Shown here one piece after another: positions 1 to 7,705 of a DNA stretch of 64,000 bases (position 1 is its first letter; each line of letters opens with the position of its first letter). This stretch comes from Anaerolineaceae bacterium UBA5211 (GTDB lineage Bacteria > Chloroflexota > Anaerolineae > Anaerolineales > Anaerolineaceae), in assembly GCA_002412595.1 (NCBI GenBank), contig DHVJ01000061.1, forward strand, positions 2,105-66,104, given 5' to 3'. The position numbers and the translations under genes were made by a program. The notes under the pieces are model-generated. The model saw nothing but the letters and a program-made list of their open reading frames with translations. It searched no databases and had not been told where the DNA came from.

Positions 1-1
1 C

Positions 2-2248
2 CGCACCACGCAGGCCCGCCGGCTGTTGGATCAATACCCGGATATCAGCATAGGCGGCGCACGCGATGTGCGCCCGCAGGTCGAAATGGCCGCGCGCGGG
101 GGCGTGCTCACGCCGCAGGAACTTTTAGAAATCAAAACCACCCTGGCCTCCAGCCGTGATTTGCAGCGTGTCTTTAATAAACTGGAATTCGAATGCCCGC
201 ACCTGCAGGCTATTGCGCAAGACCTGACCCCGCCGGCAGGCATCATTGAAGCTATTACCCAAACCATCACAGAAAAGGCCGAGGTGGCCGACGGCGCCTC
301 CCTGCGCTTGGACAGCCTGCGCCGGGAAGTCAAAGCTGCCAACGACCGCATCCTGACCAAACTGGAAAAGCTGATCAACGACAGCCGCATCGCGCCCATG
401 CTGCAGGAAGCGATTATCACCAAACGCAATGGGCGTTATGTCATTCCGCTGCGCGCGGAATCGAAAAGCCGTTTGCGCTGTGTGGTACAGGACCAATCCT
501 CGTCGGGTGCCACATTGTTTGTGGAACCGCTGGCCGTGGTGGAACTGAACAACCGCTGGAATGAAGCGGTGCTGGGCGAAAAGGAAGAAGAACGGCGCAT
601 CCTGAGCGAGCTATCCGCCCAGGTCGGCGCACATTCTACCAACGTGCAGGCCAACATCCGCGCGCTGGCCACGCTGGATATGGCCTTTGCCTGCGCCAAA
701 TACGCACAGGACCTGAACGCGGTGGAGCCCATTCTATTGGAAAGTCCATCCAGCCAGAAAATGGAAGACGATCTGTATCTGCATTTTAGGCAGGCACGCC
801 ATCCACTATTGGATCCTGAAAGCGTGGTGCCCATTGACGTTGCCCTGGAAAAAGGGACACGCGCGCTGGTCATCACCGGGCCCAACACAGGCGGCAAGAC
901 CGTCACATTGAAAACGGTCGGGCTGCTGGTGCTGATGGCCCAATCCGGACTGCACATCCCGGCGCAGTCGGGATCGCAGACACGCATCTTTCGGGACGTT
1001 TTCGCCGACATCGGCGACGAACAATCCATCGAACAATCGTTGTCCACTTTTTCCGGACATGTTACCAACATCGTGCGTATTTTAAAGAAAGCCGACGCGC
1101 GCACGCTGGTCATTTTCGACGAGCTGGGCGCCGGAACCGACCCGCAGGAAGGTTCGGCATTGGCGCGCGCCATCCTGACCTACCTGCTGCGCCGCCGTAT
1201 CCCGGCTTTGATCGCCACACACTACCCGGAGTTGAAAGCTTACGCGCACAACACCGAAGGCGCGCTGAACGCCAGCGTGGAATTCGACCCGCAAACGTTG
1301 AAACCCACTTACCGCCTGTTGATGGGCCTGCCGGGGCGTTCCAATGCCCTGTCCATCGCCAGCCGGCTGGGCATCAAGGATGAGATCATTGCCGACGCGC
1401 GCGAGATGATCGACCCGGACAGCCTGCAAACTGAAGACCTGCTGGATGAAATTCACCGCCAATTGGAGAACGCTCGCCAGGAACACGCCCAGGTGGAAAA
1501 CCTGCGCCAGGAACTGGAAGCCGACCGCCAGGTGTTGACCGAACGGATGGAAAACATTGAGAACGAACGCCTGGCTGTTTTGGAAGAAGCACGCCAGCAA
1601 TCCCTGCGGGAACTGGAAGAACTGCGCGCAGAGATGCAATCCCTCAGGCGCCAATCCACAGCGAATAGCGACAGTCCGTTAAAAACCAAAAAAGTGCTGG
1701 AGCAGCACATCCGCGGCCTGGAAGAAAAAGTGGTTGAGCCGCTGGAGAAAGCCGATTTTTCCGGCCAACCCAGCCGCCCGCTGCGCGTGGGCGACCGCGT
1801 TTTTATCCGCAACCTGAAGACCGAGGGCAATGTACTGGAAATCGGTCAGGAAATCGTGGAAGTGCAGGTGGGTAAGATGCGCGTCAAGGTGGATTTACGC
1901 AATATTGAACGCTCTAAAAAAGGTGTGCAAAAAGCCAAACGTCCTGTCGTTGAAAGCAGCCAGCCGGCACCTGTCAGCTCGAGCGTATTTCGCCCCTCAC
2001 CGGGCGTGGAGCTGCACCTGCGCGGCATGCGCGGCGAGGATGCATTGGATGAACTGGAGCATTATCTGGATGATGCCTACGCGGCCGGGCTGCTTTATGC
2101 CCGCATCGTGCACGGGAAAGGCACCGGCACATTGCGCCAGTTGGTGCGCCAGGCATTGAGTGCTTCAGCATTGGTGGCCAGATGGGAAAACGCCCTGGAT
2201 AACGAAGGCGGGGAGGGGGTGACCATTGTCCACTTCAAGGAAGGTTAA
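2..2248 (+). CDS. mutS2: Endonuclease MutS2 (5' end outside window)
   Basis: Homologue of MutS that lacks the mismatch-recognition domain; family members act on branched DNA or stalled ribosomes and carry a C-terminal Smr nuclease domain. The frame is open from base 2 and the typical N-terminal text (ARRLLDQYPDISIGGARDV) runs off the left edge, so about 30-40 residues are missing. The ATPase core shows Walker A GPNTGGKTVTLKT and Walker B VIFDELGAGTDP, followed by the family's ATHYPELKAYA segment. A long charged coiled coil follows, then a KOW-like hinge (VGDRVFIRNLKTEG). The Smr domain at the C-terminus has HLRGMRGEDAL and HGKGTGTLR. All expected domains downstream of the edge are intact. Very sure of the family; function in this organism is inferred. 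Confidence 0.96.
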   Translation, partial: RTTQARRLLDQYPDISIGGARDVRPQVEMAARGGVLTPQELLEIKTTLASSRDLQRVFNKLEFECPHLQAIAQDLTPPAGIIEAITQTITEKAEVADGASLRLDSLRREVKAANDRILTKLEKLINDSRIAPMLQEAIITKRNGRYVIPLRAESKSRLRCVVQDQSSSGATLFVEPLAVVELNNRWNEAVLGEKEEERRILSELSAQVGAHSTNVQANIRALATLDMAFACAKYAQDLNAVEPILLESPSSQKMEDDLYLHFRQARHPLLDPESVVPIDVALEKGTRALVITGPNTGGKTVTLKTVGLLVLMAQSGLHIPAQSGSQTRIFRDVFADIGDEQSIEQSLSTFSGHVTNIVRILKKADARTLVIFDELGAGTDPQEGSALARAILTYLLRRRIPALIATHYPELKAYAHNTEGALNASVEFDPQTLKPTYRLLMGLPGRSNALSIASRLGIKDEIIADAREMIDPDSLQTEDLLDEIHRQLENARQEHAQVENLRQELEADRQVLTERMENIENERLAVLEEARQQSLRELEELRAEMQSLRRQSTANSDSPLKTKKVLEQHIRGLEEKVVEPLEKADFSGQPSRPLRVGDRVFIRNLKTEGNVLEIGQEIVEVQVGKMRVKVDLRNIERSKKGVQKAKRPVVESSQPAPVSSSVFRPSPGVELHLRGMRGEDALDELEHYLDDAYAAGLLYARIVHGKGTGTLRQLVRQALSASALVARWENALDNEGGEGVTIVHFKEG

Positions 2249-2252
2249 ATCA

Positions 2253-2291
2253 AAGATCGATAGTGGCTGACCTCTCGACACTATCGATCTT
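2253..2291 (+). terminator. Perfect 13-bp inverted repeat after mutS2
   Basis: Arms 2253-2265 and 2279-2291 are perfectly complementary (AAGATCGATAGTG and its reverse complement) around a 13-nt loop, starting a few bases after the mutS2 stop. There is only a weak T/C-rich tail, so it is a plausible terminator or mRNA 3'-end stabiliser rather than a classic intrinsic terminator. Confidence 0.6.
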
Positions 2292-2534
2292 CTTGCACGA
2301 TTTCCCTAAGCACCGTGCTGCATTGGTCGATGATGAAATATAAAAGCTTCTACCGAACCAAAGGTTATATTACACTATAAAATCAAAAAATGCAATTCGA
2401 TTGTGATAATTTCTTAAAAAAGGTTACATTTGGGTAATTTTTGAAAAAAAAAGCCTATCCAAAAAGGTTTTTTCTGTCCATCAGGGATTCAGGTTTATAC
2501 TAAGCAAAAATTGCGAAACGGCATTTACGCCATT

Positions 2535-2559
2535 AAAGGTTCACAGCCGGAGCCTTTTT
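2535..2559 (+). terminator. Short hairpin with T-tract in a gene-poor region
   Basis: AAAGGTTC (2535-2542) pairs with GAGCCTTT (2550-2557), including one G-T pair, and is followed by TT (five T in total). It lies in the 344-base gap 2249-2592, which is AT-rich and otherwise holds no gene I can support. It might end a short transcript or leader in this gap. Confidence 0.35.
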
Positions 2560-2592
2560 CAACAAATCAAAAAATAATTCATCCATTTCTTC

Positions 2593-2835
2593 ATGAATAA
2601 TTCTTCCGGAAAAGAAATCGAATCATCATCCCGGCAAAAGGCTGAGAGCAACAGACTTTCTTTTCAAGATTGGGGCCGCGTGATCCTGCCCCTGCTGATT
2701 GCCAGCTTCTTTGCCGAAGGCACTGCCCGCTTGCTGAAAAGTCAGGCAATTTACACAGAGCTGGCACAACTCCTCCCCAGCCAGCCGCAGAACATGCGGC
2801 CGCAGGCCAGTTCCTCGATGAAAAACCTGTCTTAA
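2593..2835 (+). CDS. Hypothetical 80-residue protein
   Basis: Small open frame starting with ATG. The product has a polar, Ser/Lys-rich N-terminus, one hydrophobic stretch (VILPLLIASFFA, about residues 30-41) and a Gln/Pro/Ser-rich tail. No family recognised and no convincing Shine-Dalgarno sequence upstream. It sits between the mutS2 terminator and the promoter of the VOC gene. It could be a chance reading frame. Confidence 0.3.
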   Translation: MNNSSGKEIESSSRQKAESNRLSFQDWGRVILPLLIASFFAEGTARLLKSQAIYTELAQLLPSQPQNMRPQASSSMKNLS

Positions 2836-2850
2836 TAGGAATAAAAAGTC

Positions 2851-2879
2851 TTGACAATGTAGAACATTTGTTTTATCAT
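2851..2879 (+). promoter_or_regulatory. Sigma70-type promoter for the VOC gene
   Basis: TTGACA at 2851-2856, a 17-nt spacer, then TATCAT at 2874-2879. It lies 30 bases upstream of the VOC start codon, with an AAAGGAG ribosome site between. Confidence 0.75.
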
Positions 2880-2909
2880 GCAGATATGCAAGGGAAAAGG
2901 AGTGATTAA

Positions 2910-3320
2910 ATGAAAACAAAACTGGGACATCTTCAAATTAATATCGATCCAAAAAACCTGGCCTTCTACCAGGACCTGTTTAAATTTCTGGATTGGCAGG
3001 TGCTCTACCAGGATCAGAACATGTTGGGCGTTGGAGACGCAAACAACTGCGGGCTGTGGTTCGTCCAGGGCCTGAAACAGGTGTCGAACGACTACGACGG
3101 CATCGGCATGAACCACGTGGCCATCGCAACCGCAAATCAGGCAGAGGTTGACACGGTTGTTGCCTATCTGAAAGAACACGGCGTTGAAACCTTGTTTGAA
3201 ACCCCGCGCCACCGGCCAGAATTCAGCGACGGTGCGGGCCAGACCTATTACCAGGTCATGTTCCGCTCACCCGATAATATTCTGTTTGAAGTCGTCTATA
3301 CCGGCCCGAAGGAAAAATAA
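2910..3320 (+). CDS. VOC-superfamily (glyoxalase/bleomycin resistance fold) protein
   Basis: 136-residue protein with two beta-alpha-beta-beta-beta units typical of the vicinal oxygen chelate fold. The first unit begins KLGHLQINIDPKNLAFYQDLF and the second begins at GMNHVAIATANQAEVD, ending with the characteristic SPDNILFEVVYTGP. Candidate metal ligands are His in GHLQINI, His in MNHVAIA and Glu in LFEVVYT. Substrate cannot be read from sequence. The start is fixed by an AAAGGAG site a few bases upstream and a good promoter. It is followed 50 bases later by a nitroreductase in the same direction, so the two may be co-transcribed. Confidence 0.85.
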   Translation: MKTKLGHLQINIDPKNLAFYQDLFKFLDWQVLYQDQNMLGVGDANNCGLWFVQGLKQVSNDYDGIGMNHVAIATANQAEVDTVVAYLKEHGVETLFETPRHRPEFSDGAGQTYYQVMFRSPDNILFEVVYTGPKEK

Positions 3321-3370
3321 ATCCGACATAAATATCGCTTCAGGCGGGTCGTCAAAAGGGAGGTTGTCCA

Positions 3371-3997
3371 ATGGAAGTATATGAAGCTATATCCAAACGT
3401 ATGACCATTCGAGATTTTGCCCAAAAAGCAATTCCACCACAGATCACCGAGCGGATTCTTTCCGCCGGATTGCAGGCACCCAGCAACGATCACCTGCGCC
3501 GTTGGGAATTCATTCTGGTGGAAGACCGCCAGCAGCGCGAGAAGCTGGTCAGCAAGATCCATCCGCCGCAGACGCAAAAGGGCACAGCCGCGCTGGTCAA
3601 GCGTATGCAGTTGAACGACGACAACCAACAGGAAATGTACCAGCGGGCCATCCCCAAACAGCAGTCCATGTTGTTAGATGCGGCTCTGCTGGTCATTCCC
3701 TGTTTTCGTCCCAGCGGCGACCTGCTCCAGCCGGAGACGCTCTCATCCCTGAACTGCTTTGCGTCCATTTGGTGCTGCGTTGAAAACATCCTGATCGCGG
3801 CCGCATCAGAAGGCATTTTCGGTGTAACGCGCATCCCGTTCGAGCCTGAGCGCGCCCACCTGCACAAAGTGCTGCACATTCCAGCAGAATACGAAGTGCC
3901 CTGCTACCTGGCCTTGGGTTATCCGGCTGAATCGGCAAAACGAGCACGCCAAATTCCCATTGAAACCAGCGCAAGGATCCACCAAAATACGTGGTGA
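3371..3997 (+). CDS. Nitroreductase-family FMN oxidoreductase
   Basis: 208-residue member of the NADH/FMN nitroreductase family, which reduces nitro-aromatics, quinones or flavins. The N-terminus has the family hallmark ISKRMTIRDFA, where the Arg pair contacts the FMN phosphate, then APSNDHLRRWEFILVED. The middle holds the FGVTRIPFEP segment, and the C-terminus contains YLALGYPAES (family pattern with GYP). A GGGAGG ribosome site precedes the ATG. The true substrate is unknown. Ends just before a bidirectional terminator shared with the convergent DegV gene. Confidence 0.88.
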   Translation: MEVYEAISKRMTIRDFAQKAIPPQITERILSAGLQAPSNDHLRRWEFILVEDRQQREKLVSKIHPPQTQKGTAALVKRMQLNDDNQQEMYQRAIPKQQSMLLDAALLVIPCFRPSGDLLQPETLSSLNCFASIWCCVENILIAAASEGIFGVTRIPFEPERAHLHKVLHIPAEYEVPCYLALGYPAESAKRARQIPIETSARIHQNTW

Positions 3998-4014
3998 AAG
4001 CTAATTCACTTATA

Positions 4015-4053
4015 AATAGAGCAGCCCCTCAATTTGGCTGCTCTATTTTTTTT
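4015..4053. terminator. Bidirectional intrinsic terminator
   Basis: Stem AATAGAGCAGCC (4015-4026) with GGCTGCTCTATT (4036-4047), then a run of T to 4053; A residues also precede the stem. It lies between the convergent nitroreductase and DegV genes and can serve both strands. Confidence 0.88.
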
Positions 4054-4910
4054 CAAGACTCCGCGTATCCGCATAACGCAATAGCCTGCGGGCCGGTATG
4101 GACACCCAAAACAGGGGAAACGATGGTGGTGATCAGTTCCCTGGGGTTATAGGTCTCAATCACTTTTTGTGCCAGGGCTTTTGCCTCATCCAGCGCATTA
4201 TTATGCAGCACGGCGATGTGCATGGGCATCTTGACATTCATGATTTTAAAGAACTCACGCTGGAGTCCCGTGATCGCCAATTTGCGCGAGCGCGCCGGCA
4301 GGCTGACGCCTACGGTGCCGTTTTCGGGCTTAACAAACACCAATGGTTTGATGGTCAACACCGATTCCACCAGCCGGATGGCATCTCCAATGCGGCCGCC
4401 TTTTGCCAGGTATTCGAGGGTATTCAATGAAACAAAATAAACCATGTTCTGGCGAACCCGTTCAATGGCCGCGACCATATCTTCCAGCCCACCGCCTTTT
4501 TCGCGTGCGCGTGCGGCCGCAATTACCTGCCAACCCAGACCCATGGAGTTGCTGCAGCTATTGATGACCTGCACCGGGATATCAATCTCTTCAGCAGCCT
4601 GCTGGGCAGCCGTGATCGTTCCACTCATAGCTGCCGCCACCACCACCGTCACAATCTGCTTGGCGCCCTTTTGCTTAGCTTCCCGGTAAGCTTCCAGGAA
4701 AGCCGCCGGGGTAGGATGCGAAGTAAAAGGATGGATTTTCTCCTTTGGAAGCTGGTCATAAAATTGCTCAGCGGTCATTTCAATACCATCGATGTACTGC
4801 CTTTCTCCAAAAACAATAATGGAGGGCACTACGATAATTTCATATTTTTCGCGCCATTCTGCCGGGATGTCGCAAGTGCTATCTGTTACTAATGCGATTT
4901 GGTTTGCCAT
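4053..4910 (-). CDS. DegV family fatty-acid-binding protein
   Basis: 285 residues. DegV/FakB proteins bind a fatty acid and present it to the FakA kinase in the cytosol. Motifs: ALVTDSTCDIP at the N-terminus, the TSHPTPAAF segment, AAAMSGTITAAQQA (fatty-acid head-group region), and LEYLAKGGRIG near residue 165. The start ATG is preceded by GAGG at suitable spacing. It is clearly diverged from the two tandem DegV paralogues at 18.4-20.3 kb, so the window has at least three. No FakA partner lies in the window. Family certain; ligand inferred. Confidence 0.93.
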   Translation of the reverse strand: MANQIALVTDSTCDIPAEWREKYEIIVVPSIIVFGERQYIDGIEMTAEQFYDQLPKEKIHPFTSHPTPAAFLEAYREAKQKGAKQIVTVVVAAAMSGTITAAQQAAEEIDIPVQVINSCSNSMGLGWQVIAAARAREKGGGLEDMVAAIERVRQNMVYFVSLNTLEYLAKGGRIGDAIRLVESVLTIKPLVFVKPENGTVGVSLPARSRKLAITGLQREFFKIMNVKMPMHIAVLHNNALDEAKALAQKVIETYNPRELITTIVSPVLGVHTGPQAIALCGYAES

Positions 4911-4980
4911 GCCAATAACCTCGTATTGAATATTTTTTAAAATTCACACACCATTTTTACTGTTAAGTCAGGTTCAGAAT

Positions 4981-5060
4981 TCTATATATTTTATGACTAT
5001 TTTTTAGATAATGCGCGCGAATTATTTGTATCCTGTATATTTTATATATATTTTTTACAT
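4981..5060. repeat. Imperfect 29-nt direct repeat in AT-rich intergenic region
   Basis: Units 4981-5009 and 5032-5060 share most positions, including TATATTTTAT and ATTTTTTA, with a 51-base period. They sit in the 327-base gap 4911-5237 between the divergent DegV and cyclophilin genes. The rest of that gap has no gene I can support; a TATAAT-like -10 element (5188-5193) lies 45 bases before the cyclophilin start, with no good -35. Confidence 0.45.
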
Positions 5061-5237
5061 TCCCTAATAAATCACGGGGGTTTATTCCATCCGGAACTGA
5101 TCGGGAATACAAAATACGCCATTCAAGCGTGCAATTTTCAAGCACAAAAAATAGCCTGTATTTTCCAAATCTGCCCGACGATACAGGTATAATCACGCAG
5201 GAAATAAGTAAATCCAAATCACTAAAGAAAGTTGTAA

Positions 5238-5777
5238 ATGAATATGTCAAACGAAAATCAAGCAAACAACAAACAATACGCCTCTATTCCTGAAATGCTG
5301 ATTGACCCGCAGAAAGAGTACATTGCGACGGTTAATATGGAAAATGGGGAACAATTTTTGATCAAACTGTACGCCGATAAAGCCCCAATCACCGTCAACA
5401 GCTTTGTCTTCCTGGCCCGCGACGGTTATTTTGACGGAGTGACCTTTCACCGCGTGCTGGAAGGCTTTATGGCCCAGGGCGGCGACCCCACCGGTACCGG
5501 GCGAGGCGGCCCCGGCTACCAATTCGAGAACGAAGACTCAGACCTGGAATTTGACCGTGCCGGAATCGTGGCGATGGCCAATGCGGGGCGGGATACCAAT
5601 GGCAGCCAGTTCTTCATTACCTTTAGCGCTGCTCCCCACTTGAACGGCGGTTATACCATTTTCGGGCAGGTCATTAAAGGAATGCCAGTGGTCAATAACA
5701 TCAAGCGCCGCGACCCCAGCCGCAATCCGGATTTTCCCGGTGACGCCATCAAGACCGTCACCATTGAAGAAAGCTAG
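5238..5777 (+). CDS. Peptidyl-prolyl cis-trans isomerase, cyclophilin type
   Basis: 179-residue cytoplasmic cyclophilin (no signal peptide) that catalyses proline isomerisation during folding. Catalytic segments are intact: VTFHRVLEGFMAQGGDPTG (Arg and Gln of the active site), GIVAMANAGRDTNGSQFFIT and HLNGGYTIFGQV. The ATG at 5238 is followed closely by a second ATG at 5244; there is only a weak purine-rich ribosome site (AAAGAAAG), so either could be used. Compare the lipoprotein at 43.7 kb, whose cyclophilin domain has lost these catalytic residues. Confidence 0.95.
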   Translation: MNMSNENQANNKQYASIPEMLIDPQKEYIATVNMENGEQFLIKLYADKAPITVNSFVFLARDGYFDGVTFHRVLEGFMAQGGDPTGTGRGGPGYQFENEDSDLEFDRAGIVAMANAGRDTNGSQFFITFSAAPHLNGGYTIFGQVIKGMPVVNNIKRRDPSRNPDFPGDAIKTVTIEES

Positions 5778-5805
5778 AATATTTAAATACCTCCTGTTAA
5801 TGCAC

Positions 5806-5856
5806 AATAAAATGTATCCTCAATTTTCTAATACAACTATGAGGTTACATTTTATT
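5806..5856 (+). terminator. Long hairpin between cyclophilin and aldo/keto reductase genes
   Basis: Arms 5806-5822 and 5840-5856 are complementary at 16 of 17 positions around a 17-nt loop; the right arm ends in TTTTATT. Likely terminator of the cyclophilin gene, although a regulatory inverted repeat for the downstream gene is also possible. Confidence 0.6.
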
Positions 5857-5900
5857 AATATTGATATATTTAGAAGAAAAAGATAGAGGAGGCATACATT

Positions 5901-6863
5901 ATGGAATATCGTTATTTAGGTCGGTCAGGCTTGCGCGTCAGCGCGCTCTCATTAGGGTCATGGGTCACCTTCCACAACCAGGTGGACGAAAAGAGTGCCG
6001 TGGATATGATGGCTGCTGCGTACGATGCCGGCGTGAATTTTTTTGACAATGCAGAAGCATATGCCAAGGGGAAATCTGAAGAAATCATGGGGGACGCGCT
6101 TAAGAAATTAGGCTGGCGCCGTTCCAGTTTTCTGGTTTCCACCAAATTGTATTGGGGCATCAACGAAGGTATCAATGAAAAAGATACCCTCAATCGTAAA
6201 TACTTGCTGGAAGCCATTAATGGGTCACTAAAACGCTTCCAACTGGATCACGTGGACCTGCTATTTGCCCACCGGCCGGACCCGAACACCCCCATTGAAG
6301 AAACAGTCTGGGCCATGCACAACATTGTTGAATCCGGCAAAGCCTTTTATTGGGGTACATCCGAATGGCCGGCGGGGGATATCCTGGCAGCTATTGAAAT
6401 TGCAGAACGCCATCACCTGCATAAACCGGTCATGGAACAATCCCAATACAATATGTTCCACCGTGAACGTTTTGAAGTGGAATATGCCCGTGTCTTCAGC
6501 GACTACGGCTACGGCAGCACCATTTGGAGCCCATTGGCCTCCGGTCTGTTGACCGGAAAGTACAACAAAGGAATTCCGGAAGGTTCGCGCGCGACACTGC
6601 CAAACTACGAATGGCTGAAGGAGAATGTTAGCGACCAGGCCAAACTGGCCAAAGTCGCACAACTCCAAGGCGTAGCTGATGATCTGGGTGTGCCCTTGGC
6701 ACAAATGTCCCTGGCCTGGGTCTTGAAGAACCCCAACGTCAGCACCGTTATCACAGGTGCCAGCAAGCTGCAGCAGGTCAAAGAAAACATGAAAGCCATG
6801 GATGTGGTCGGCCAATTAACCCCGGACGTCATGGCACGCATCCAGACCATTTTGGAAAGTTGA
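5901..6863 (+). CDS. Aldo/keto reductase, Kv-channel beta-subunit-like
   Basis: 320-residue NADPH-dependent oxidoreductase of the AKR superfamily, close in pattern to the KCNAB/YghZ-type group. Tetrad segments are visible: Asp and Tyr in FFDNAEAYAKG, Lys in VSTKLYWG and His in DLLFAHRPDPN. The cofactor-binding C-terminal part reads STVITGASKLQQVKEN. The start is well set by GAGGAGG upstream of the ATG. Stands alone between two hairpins. Physiological substrate unknown. Confidence 0.93.
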   Translation: MEYRYLGRSGLRVSALSLGSWVTFHNQVDEKSAVDMMAAAYDAGVNFFDNAEAYAKGKSEEIMGDALKKLGWRRSSFLVSTKLYWGINEGINEKDTLNRKYLLEAINGSLKRFQLDHVDLLFAHRPDPNTPIEETVWAMHNIVESGKAFYWGTSEWPAGDILAAIEIAERHHLHKPVMEQSQYNMFHRERFEVEYARVFSDYGYGSTIWSPLASGLLTGKYNKGIPEGSRATLPNYEWLKENVSDQAKLAKVAQLQGVADDLGVPLAQMSLAWVLKNPNVSTVITGASKLQQVKENMKAMDVVGQLTPDVMARIQTILES

Positions 6864-6882
6864 TCGTAAATTATTGAAACCT

Positions 6883-6914
6883 AAAAGGCACCCGCAGCTG
6901 CGGGTGCCTTTTTT
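6883..6914. terminator. Bidirectional intrinsic terminator
   Basis: Near-perfect palindrome around CAGCTG (AAAAGGCACCCGCA and its complement, 6883-6912) with a T-run on one side and A-run on the other. It serves the convergent aldo/keto reductase and thioredoxin-like genes. Confidence 0.9.
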
Positions 6915-6934
6915 ATAATTTTCGTTTAATGCTG

Positions 6935-7516
6935 TTAGTGACGTTTGCGAGCAGGCTTCGCTCCGCGCTTGCGCAGCAGCGAGCCCACGCCGTAAGCCAC
7001 CAGGACAAGGGCCACTACAGCCAATGCCCACACGATTGGAGAAGACGCGCTTTCCGTTTCCTGCGGTGCTTCCAACGACTGCACGGTACCGCTGGTATCC
7101 AGGCCATATTTATCGGCCGGATCTGCGCAAACGTCCGAGGAGCAGGCCGATACAGCCGCAGCGATCTCCGCTCCGATTTCATCACTAAAGCCAACCCAAG
7201 CCTGGTCGCCAATGACCGTGACCGGCACGCCGCTGGTTTCAAAGTTCATCGCCTCACCCAAACCAAATAAGTAATCCAGGTTGGCCTGGCTGTCATAAAC
7301 TTCATACGCGCGCAAATCAATCTGCGGGTATTGGGTAATTAACTCCTGCAGGAATGGTTTTTCAGCCGCGCAATGTGAACAACCCTCCCGCCAAAAGAAG
7401 GTGATCACCACCGCAGGGTCACCAGAATCACTTTGGGCTGCCGTGCCGCCATAAACCGCCGCAGTTAGCAGCAGTACTATTACCAAGGACAGGGTAAGAT
7501 TTCTTTTTAAATGCAT
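6935..7516 (-). CDS. Exported, membrane-anchored thioredoxin-like protein
   Basis: 193 residues. The N-terminus has a signal peptide (MHLKRN then a hydrophobic run to about residue 23), the middle a thioredoxin/glutaredoxin fold, and the C-terminus a single membrane span (about residues 162-181) followed by an Arg/Lys-rich end. This predicts an extracytoplasmic domain anchored at its C-terminus. The redox motif is CSHC (Cys46, Cys49) after FFWREG, with a cis-Pro segment SGVPVTVIG. An extra Cys pair (CSSDVC) lies before the anchor. Likely thiol-disulfide exchange outside the membrane; the partner is unknown. AAGGAA precedes the ATG. Confidence 0.82.
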   Translation of the reverse strand: MHLKRNLTLSLVIVLLLTAAVYGGTAAQSDSGDPAVVITFFWREGCSHCAAEKPFLQELITQYPQIDLRAYEVYDSQANLDYLFGLGEAMNFETSGVPVTVIGDQAWVGFSDEIGAEIAAAVSACSSDVCADPADKYGLDTSGTVQSLEAPQETESASSPIVWALAVVALVLVAYGVGSLLRKRGAKPARKRH

Positions 7517-7626
7517 AACGGTTCCTTTTCTTTAATCAATCACATTGAACAATTATAAAGCCAGCTCCGGCTCGAAACATGCCGGACCAAATCCGGTTAG
7601 CTTATAACAATTCTTTTACAAAGCTC

Positions 7627-7655
7627 TTGACTTTCAGTTTTTGGAATGATATAGT
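7627..7655 (+). promoter_or_regulatory. Sigma70-type promoter of the LacI-family gene
   Basis: TTGACT (7627-7632), 17-nt spacer, TATAGT (7650-7655). The transcription start would fall inside the palindromic operator that follows directly. Confidence 0.8.
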
Positions 7656-7668
7656 GTAACCGGTTACA
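7655..7668. promoter_or_regulatory. LacI-family operator
   Basis: Perfect 14-bp palindrome TGTAACCGGTTACA with the central CG that LacI/GalR proteins recognise. It overlaps the end of the -10 element and the expected start site, so binding would block transcription: probable autorepression and, by read-through, control of the PTS operon. Confidence 0.8.
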
Positions 7669-7705
7669 TTAATTATTTATTAGAATTTATCTTATAACTT
7701 ATTTA

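Noticed and set aside
2425..7669. Recurring GGTTACATT at about 2425, 5844 and 7662
   Set aside because: Only the copy at 7662 lies in a palindrome; the others belong to unrelated contexts (an AT-rich gap and a hairpin arm), so a shared regulator site is not supported.
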